Positions 5,135-6,189 of a DNA stretch of 6,189 nt are shown one piece after another (within the stretch, counting starts at the first letter, position 1; each line of letters starts with the position of its first letter). Position numbers and translations under genes: made by a program. A model generated the notes under the pieces. The model had not been told where the DNA came from and made no database searches. It saw only the letters and a program-made list of their open reading frames with translations. This DNA is from Dehalococcoides mccartyi (lineage in GTDB: Bacteria; Chloroflexota; Dehalococcoidia; UBA2979), in contig CAMDAY010000130.1 in assembly GCA_945888895.1 (NCBI GenBank), positions 1 through 6,189 of the forward strand. Direction: 5' to 3'.

Positions 5135-5209
5135 GGCGAGGCGCGGGAGCGCGCTCGATGAGGGGAGCGTCGAGGTGCAACCGGGGGCGTCGAGTCGCGA
5201 ACCAGGAAG

Positions 5210-5312
5210 CCCTCACCCCCACCCTCTCCCATAAATGGGCGAGGGGGCCGGAACAGCGGTGCGCTCAGAACCCTCGCCCATTTATGGGAGAGGGCAGGGT
5301 GAAGGTTTCCCG
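5210..5312. repeat. Two-armed palindromic repeat, copy 2
   Basis: This copy is nearly symmetrical. The left arm (5210-5245) and right arm (5271-5305) are almost exact reverse complements, separated by a 25-nt spacer, so the whole unit could fold into one long stem or two separate hairpins. Each arm has its own small hairpin, CCCAT/ATGGG with a 2-nt centre extended by CTC/GAG. It lies in the convergent gap between the crotonase and the Gfo/Idh/MocA gene, the same kind of position as copy 1. No transposase, target duplication or ORF is attached. Bidirectional terminator or REP-like mobile unit are the likeliest explanations. Confidence 0.78.
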
Positions 5313-5377
5313 TTCGGGGCTGCCCCGCACTCAGACGGTGGCGCTCCTCGCGCGGTGGTGCCCTACGGGTCCGCTCG

Positions 5378-6189
5378 CTACACCTCGCTGAGGTCGACGG
5401 CGCGGCCTTCGAGGCGGGACTTCTGCGTCGCTTCCAACATGCGCATGTAGTTCAGGCCGTCCTCGAAGTTGGTCAGGGTCACCGGGGCGCCCGTGCGGAT
5501 CGAGTCGACGAAGTCCGCCTCGACGCGCCAGTCGATGTCGGTGCCGGCGTCCGGCGAGAGGGGGGCGAGCGCGCCGCCGACCGGGGCGAACTGCATCTTG
5601 TCGCCGATCTCCCAGTGCAGCGTGCCGTTCGAGCCGTAGATCGAGATGCCGCCGGTCGCGGGCACCGGGTTCGGCGTGACCGTGCTGAACCGGTATGTCA
5701 CCCGGGCGCCGCTCTCCAGCGTCGCGAACACGCCGAGGCTGTCGGGTACCTCGATGTCGTGCGCCACGCCGGTCTCGGTGTCCACGCGGCTCTTTATGAA
5801 CGTCGCGCCGTCCGCGAGGATGCGCTTCGTCGGGCCGAGCCAGCGCGTGATCACCTCGGTGTAGATGCCGTAGGACATCACGTTCACGCCGGAGAACTCT
5901 GTGCGCTCGCGCCAGTGCAGCGGGGCGGACGGGTCGATGTTCGAGCCGGAGAGCACCGTCACGTGAACCTCGCGGATGTCGCCCAGGGTGCCGTCGGCGA
6001 CCATGCGCTTCACGGTGCGCCACGACTTGAGCTCCGGTGGCCCGGGCACGATCTGGGCGACGAGCTTCGGGTGTGCCTTCGAAGCGGCCAGCATCTCGCG
6101 GGCCTCTGCCGCGTTCATCGCCATGCGCGCCTCGGTCAGGACGTGCTTGCCGGCCTCGAGGGCGCGGACGACGAACTCGCGGTGCTTGT
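5378..6189 (-). CDS. Gfo/Idh/MocA-family oxidoreductase, 5' end outside the window
   Basis: The open frame runs from beyond the right edge to TAG 5380-5378, giving 269 codons of a protein that is usually 330-400 residues; the N-terminal NAD(P)-binding GxGxxG region is off-window. The first visible residues, HREFVVRALEAGKHVLTEAR followed by MAMNAAEAREM, match the end of the Rossmann domain in this family, so the ATG at 6124 is internal, not the start. The C-terminal alpha/beta domain follows, with TFSxDGT-like strand TYRFSTVTPNP, SIYGSNGTLHW (family SIxGTxGTL) and the final DGLNYMRMLEATQKSRLEGR. These enzymes oxidise or reduce sugars, inositols and related polyols with NAD(P). The normally conserved EKP motif reads EAR here, removing the lysine that in studied members lies at the active site. 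The gene is convergent with the crotonase; the substrate is unknown. Confidence 0.9.
   Translation of the reverse strand, partial: KHREFVVRALEAGKHVLTEARMAMNAAEAREMLAASKAHPKLVAQIVPGPPELKSWRTVKRMVADGTLGDIREVHVTVLSGSNIDPSAPLHWRERTEFSGVNVMSYGIYTEVITRWLGPTKRILADGATFIKSRVDTETGVAHDIEVPDSLGVFATLESGARVTYRFSTVTPNPVPATGGISIYGSNGTLHWEIGDKMQFAPVGGALAPLSPDAGTDIDWRVEADFVDSIRTGAPVTLTNFEDGLNYMRMLEATQKSRLEGRAVDLSEV

Noticed and set aside
5147..5156. GAGCGCGCTC perfect palindrome after the crotonase stop, considered as a terminator
   Set aside because: With no loop and no T-run it cannot form a useful hairpin, and short GC palindromes are common at this base composition.
5158..5450. Short plus-strand frames across the second palindromic repeat (reading ALTPTLSHK)
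   Set aside because: That peptide string is the usual by-product of translating this kind of intergenic repeat. There is no ribosome site, and the frames run into the antisense of the Gfo/Idh/MocA gene.
1..6189. tRNA, rRNA, CRISPR array or insertion sequence
   Set aside because: I found no cloverleaf with a CCA-type end, no regularly spaced direct repeats, and no transposase motifs. The only dispersed repeat is the two-armed palindrome.

Overview
The window is GC-rich and densely coded on both strands, with strong G/C bias at third codon positions and short intergenic gaps. Gene content (group II truncated haemoglobin, UbiE/MenG quinone methyltransferase, MOSC protein, crotonase, Gfo/Idh/MocA oxidoreductase) suggests an aerobic, free-living bacterium. 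A high-GC Chloroflexota or Actinomycetota-like lineage would fit, but nothing here fixes the taxon. Several genes appear to be transcribed as leaderless mRNAs.

Layout, left to right. (1) The first 37 codons of a redoxin-like protein run leftward off the window edge, divergent from a group II truncated haemoglobin (177-695). (2) A convergent gap (696-867) holds a two-armed palindromic repeat. (3) ubiE/menG (868-1632, minus) is divergent from a MOSC-domain gene (1708-2541, plus) across a 75-bp promoter region carrying paired repeats. (4) The MOSC gene overlaps a gene that I read as a degenerate NuoF-like protein (about 2538-3623). A 54-residue ORF (3654-3818) follows, so the three probably form one operon. 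(5) A small four-helix membrane protein of the phage-holin/YvlD family (3815-4234, minus) converges on the 54-residue ORF; the two stop codons share one CTAG. (6) A crotonase (4325-5134, plus) is divergent from the membrane protein. (7) A second convergent gap (5135-5377) holds another copy of the palindromic repeat. (8) A Gfo/Idh/MocA oxidoreductase (5378 to beyond 6189, minus) lacks its N-terminus in this window.

The most unusual content is the MOSC / NuoF-like / 54-residue operon. The NuoF-like protein keeps the family's framework motifs but has lost the FMN-loop residues, one of the expected cysteines of the N-terminal [2Fe-2S] domain, and the whole C-terminal 4Fe-4S domain. It probably begins at a CTG codon overlapping the MOSC stop. 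Other points of interest are the precise spacing of TANNNT boxes to start codons, the paired repeats in convergent gaps, and the replacement of the EKP motif by EAR in the Gfo/Idh/MocA protein.
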